The notes under the pieces are model-generated. The model was given only the letters and a program-made list of their open reading frames with translations, ran no database searches and was not told where the DNA came from. The position numbers and the translations under genes were made by a program. A DNA stretch of 64,000 nt from Corallococcus sp. NCRR (GTDB lineage: Bacteria; Myxococcota; Myxococcia; Myxococcales; Myxococcaceae), in contig NZ_CP114039.1 of NCBI RefSeq assembly GCF_026965535.1, positions 6,386,001-6,450,000 on the forward strand. The letters run 5' to 3'. Shown here one piece after another: positions 56,897 through 64,000 of the stretch. How positions within the stretch are numbered: position 1 is the stretch's first letter; each line of letters opens with the position of its first letter.

Positions 56897-58369
56897 TCAG
56901 GACCGGTGCTCACCCGTCAGCGAACGGGACGCCCCCGGGTCCGCCGCGCCCGGGGCCACTCCGGCGTCGCGCGCCTCGGAAGGCGGAGGGGCCGCCTCCC
57001 GGGGGAACCGGCCGAACAGCCGCTTGAGGGCGCCGCTCTGCCGCTGGAGGTCCTCGGTGCGCGCCACGGCCTCCGCCAGCGTCACCAGCGCCACGCCCAC
57101 GACGGCGGGCAGGAGCGGCACGACCCAGCCCGGGTCCGCCAGGAGCCAGCCCACGAACACCGTGTGCACGACGACGAGGAGCGCGGCCTGGGCCACCACC
57201 GCGCCCAGGCTCCTCGCGCGGCCCCTGCGCCACAGGAGCAGGCCCAGCACCAGCGCCGTCTCCACCAGCCCCAGCAGCTCCGCCGGGCGGGTGGCCCGCA
57301 GCACCCGGCCGGTGCGCAGGTTGTCCATCGCGAAGGCGTGGATCTCCACGCCCGGCACCGCGAGCTGGCCAGGCAGGGTGCTCTGGCCGTGCAGCCCCGT
57401 GGCGGTGACGCCCACGAACACCGTCTTCTCACGGAGCGCCAGGTCCAGCCCCACCGAGGACGGCCCCGCGGCCAGCACGTCCGCCAGGCTCAAGCGCGGC
57501 AGCCAGTCCGGCGCGGGCAGCCGCATCAGGGGCGCGCCGTCGTCGGTGGCCGCCACGCGCAACAGCGCCTCCGAGCGCTCCGGCCACAGGCGCAGCGCCG
57601 TCGCCAGCGCGAGCGAGGGCCACGCCCTGCCGCCCACCCGAACGGCGTAGGGATAGCGCCGGATGACGCCGTCCTCGTCCGGCAGCACGTTCAGCGTCCC
57701 GCTGCCCCAGGCCGCCAGCCGCAGCGGGGCCAGGTTCGTGGACAGGCCCTTCGCGCTTAAGCGCAGCCGGTCCGCGTCCAGGGGCACCGGCGTCAGCGGA
57801 TCCCCCTTCACGGGCACACCGCCGGTGTCCTCCTCCAGCGCCATGCTGCCCAGGATGACGGTGCCCACCCCGGAGAAGGCCTCCGTGAGCCGCGCGTCCC
57901 CGTCCTGCGCGTGCAGCCGCGCCTCCAGGTCGCGGGCCAGCGTGGCGCCCGCGGGCGTGTCCGCGAGCCCCGTCGTGCGCAGGCGCTCCAGCACGTCCTC
58001 GCCCAGCTCCAGCGCGTCGCGGGACTCCGGCGCGTCGAAGAGGATGTCCACCACCACCGCGTTGGGCCGGTAGGCCGCCAGCGCCTGGAAGGCCTTCGCC
58101 CAGGTGGCGCGCGACAGCGGCCAGCGCTCGCCCAGCGCCGCGAGCGCGCGGTCATCCACCTCCACCAGCACCAGGTCCGCCCTGGGCGGCAGCGGCGGCA
58201 GGAGCCGGCTCACCGCGAAGTCGTACAGGGCCCGCTCGCCCGGGCCCGGCGCGCCGCCCGTCACCGCTGTGCCCACCGCGAGCAGCAGGCCCACGCTCAC
58301 GCCCAGCCAGCGCGGCAGGGCGGGGGAGGACAGCCACGTGGACCTGGGACCGCGAGCAGGCAGCGTCAT
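56897..58369 (-). CDS. CHASE2-domain membrane protein without an output domain
   Basis: 490 residues. An N-terminal membrane helix (~20-40) is followed by a periplasmic CHASE2 sensor (~45-330; VVVDILFD, GVIRRYPYAVRVGG, FVGVTATGLHGQSTLPG, VEIHAFAMDNLRTG are family-typical), then three membrane helices (~335-430) and a short cytoplasmic tail with a heptad-like region (VARTEDLQRQSGALKRLFGRF). Many CHASE2 proteins end in an adenylate cyclase or kinase; here only about 50 disordered residues follow. The start lies just after the FecR stop (one base between). CHASE2 and FecR genes are frequent neighbours in bacteria, which supports joint function in envelope sensing. Confidence 0.9.
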   Translation of the reverse strand: MTLPARGPRSTWLSSPALPRWLGVSVGLLLAVGTAVTGGAPGPGERALYDFAVSRLLPPLPPRADLVLVEVDDRALAALGERWPLSRATWAKAFQALAAYRPNAVVVDILFDAPESRDALELGEDVLERLRTTGLADTPAGATLARDLEARLHAQDGDARLTEAFSGVGTVILGSMALEEDTGGVPVKGDPLTPVPLDADRLRLSAKGLSTNLAPLRLAAWGSGTLNVLPDEDGVIRRYPYAVRVGGRAWPSLALATALRLWPERSEALLRVAATDDGAPLMRLPAPDWLPRLSLADVLAAGPSSVGLDLALREKTVFVGVTATGLHGQSTLPGQLAVPGVEIHAFAMDNLRTGRVLRATRPAELLGLVETALVLGLLLWRRGRARSLGAVVAQAALLVVVHTVFVGWLLADPGWVVPLLPAVVGVALVTLAEAVARTEDLQRQSGALKRLFGRFPREAAPPPSEARDAGVAPGAADPGASRSLTGEHRS

Positions 58370-58370
58370 C

Positions 58371-59545
58371 TCACCCGGCGATGTCGAAGCTGAAGATCTT
58401 CGACGGGTAGCCTACGAAGCCGTCGGCATCCACCGCCAGCACCCGCCAGAACCACTTGCCCGCGCCCGGCGCCGCCGCGTCCACCGTGGGGTTGGCCGAC
58501 TCCTGGACCTTCACCTCGCCCGCGAAATCCGCCGTCGTCCCCATCTCCACGCGGTACACCTTCGCGCCCGGCACGGCCTTCCAGACGAGCGAGGGCGCCT
58601 TCGGGTACGTGCCACCCCGGGGCCGCTCCAGCGCTGGCGCCGCCAGGAGCGCGCGGGGCGCCTCCGGGGCCTGGCCCGCCCGGGCCCGCGAACCGAAGCC
58701 CGCGTCCACGTCCACGGAGCCTGCCTCCGCGACCAGGGCCACCTTGCCCTCCAGGGTCTCCAGGCGGCTGGTGCCGTCCTCCTGCTGGGACACGCGGAAG
58801 CGCGTGCCGCGCACGCCCGCCACCGCGCCGCGCGTGCGCACCTCGAAGGTGGAGCCCGCGCCACCCGGCGCCGCCTGCGTCTCCACCGTGCCCTTCACCA
58901 GATCCAACAGCACCTTGCGCTGGCGCTCGGCGGTGAGCTCCAGCGTGCCCAGGCGCACGGCGCTCCGGGGCGACAGGAACAGGACGCTGCCATCCGCCAG
59001 CGCCAGCTCTGCCCGGCCAGCGTCGTCCGTCGCCACGAGCTCACCCGCGTACAGCGAATCCCCCGGAAGGCGCGACGTGGGCGGGCCCTCGCCGGTGCTC
59101 GCCGTCACCTGTCCGCTGACCGTGCGCAGCCGGGCCACCGCGACCTGCATGGGGCGCTCCACGTACGCGAGCTGCAGCCGGCCCGGGGTGTTGGCGTCGG
59201 CGGGCGGCGCCACGAAGGACACGCGCGTGCGGGGGATGCCCGCGTTCACCAGCACCTCCGCCGCGGCCTTCGCCACCGCCAGCCCCTGGCCGTCCAGCCG
59301 CTCCGCGTCCGGCAGCTTCGCGGCCACGGTGAGGCTCCGGATGGCGGGGCGCGCCTTCACGGCCTCCGCCACCTCGCGCAGGCAGGCCTCCGTCCGGGGC
59401 CCCTTCGCCTCCAGGGGCTGGCCCGTGGTGAGCCGCCCGTTGTCGAACGTCAGCCCGCCGCAGGCGCTGTCCGCCTCCGCCGCGAGCCCCGCGACAGGCG
59501 AGGCCGACAGCAGCAGCGACAGCATCAGGGGGGCGCCCGTCTTCC

Positions 59546-59549
<4 letters not shown>
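58371..59549 (-). CDS. Exported FecR-domain protein with OmpA-like N-terminal segment
   Basis: 392 residues. Signal peptide ending SPVAGLAA. Residues ~35-130 resemble a shortened OmpA-like domain (LDGQGLAVAKAAAEVLVNAGIPRTRVSF). FecR domain ~135-290 with GELVATDDAGRAELALADGSVLFLSPRSAVRL (by ends) and VRTRGAVAGVRGTRFRV, the core FecR signature. A fibronectin-like region ~310-392 (SLVWKAVPGAKVYRVEMGT, WFWRVLAVDADGFVG) closes the protein. FecR domains outside iron uptake often sit in periplasmic or surface proteins of unknown role. The start overlaps the stop of the upstream giant OmpA-family gene by 4 bp; one base separates it from the CHASE2 start. Confidence 0.88.

Positions 59550-64000
<4,451 letters not shown>

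Overview
The window is GC-rich myxobacterial DNA, most likely from the suborder Cystobacterineae (Myxococcus/Corallococcus type). Three things point there: MYXO-CTERM-type sorting tails on exported proteins, a complete Aib/MvaS operon for leucine-independent isovaleryl-CoA synthesis in the gene order I recall from Myxococcus xanthus, and very large modular NRPS/PKS genes. No rRNA, tRNA, CRISPR array, insertion sequence or phage module was seen. The assignment comes from reading the sequence only; no database was searched.

Layout. (1) 1-15548, minus strand: the 5' part of a giant NRPS-PKS gene, read as C-A-T x4 then KS-AT, running off the left edge. (2) 15549-21047: housekeeping and regulatory genes, namely a GNAT acetyltransferase, a Gfo/Idh/MocA oxidoreductase, an Fe(II)/2-oxoglutarate-type oxygenase, an ECF sigma factor, a peroxiredoxin, and two AhpD-like CxxC proteins divergent around an AT-rich promoter island. 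(3) 21248-37880, plus strand: a tightly packed three-gene PKS-NRPS operon reading ACP-KS-AT-AT-DH-ACP / KS-AT(vestigial)-ACP / KS-AT-DH(degenerate)-ACP-Cy-A(Cys-like)-PCP-TE. It has no ketoreductase and no oxidase domain. It should make a short polyketide ending in a thiazoline carboxylate. (4) 37931-42206, plus strand: four co-oriented genes for envelope proteins (lipoprotein, propeller protein with MYXO-CTERM, YVTN-type lipoprotein, di-heme cytochrome c lipoprotein). (5) 42208-44404: a ferritin-like gene remnant and a lower-GC pair of unrecognised genes. (6) 44481-49083, minus strand: aibR-aibA-aibB-aibC-mvaS with two operator-like palindromes upstream. (7) 49283-53758, plus strand: an NtrB/NtrC-like two-component system, a receiver-like protein without an obvious phospho-Asp, and a DUF6232-like membrane protein. 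(8) 53709-64000, minus strand: a luciferase-like monooxygenase, a REC-GAF-PAS-degenerate GGDEF protein, a CHASE2 protein, a FecR protein, and a very large OmpA-family protein running off the right edge.

The best candidate for a new system is the plus-strand PKS-NRPS operon. Its tandem-AT loading module, decayed second AT, decayed second DH and lack of any ketoreductase predict an unusually oxidised poly-beta-keto chain capped by cysteine-derived thiazoline. An isovaleryl-CoA supply operon lies about 7 kb downstream, and isovaleryl-CoA is a starter used by comparable myxobacterial loading modules. Whether the divergent NRPS-PKS at the left edge belongs to the same pathway cannot be told from this window.
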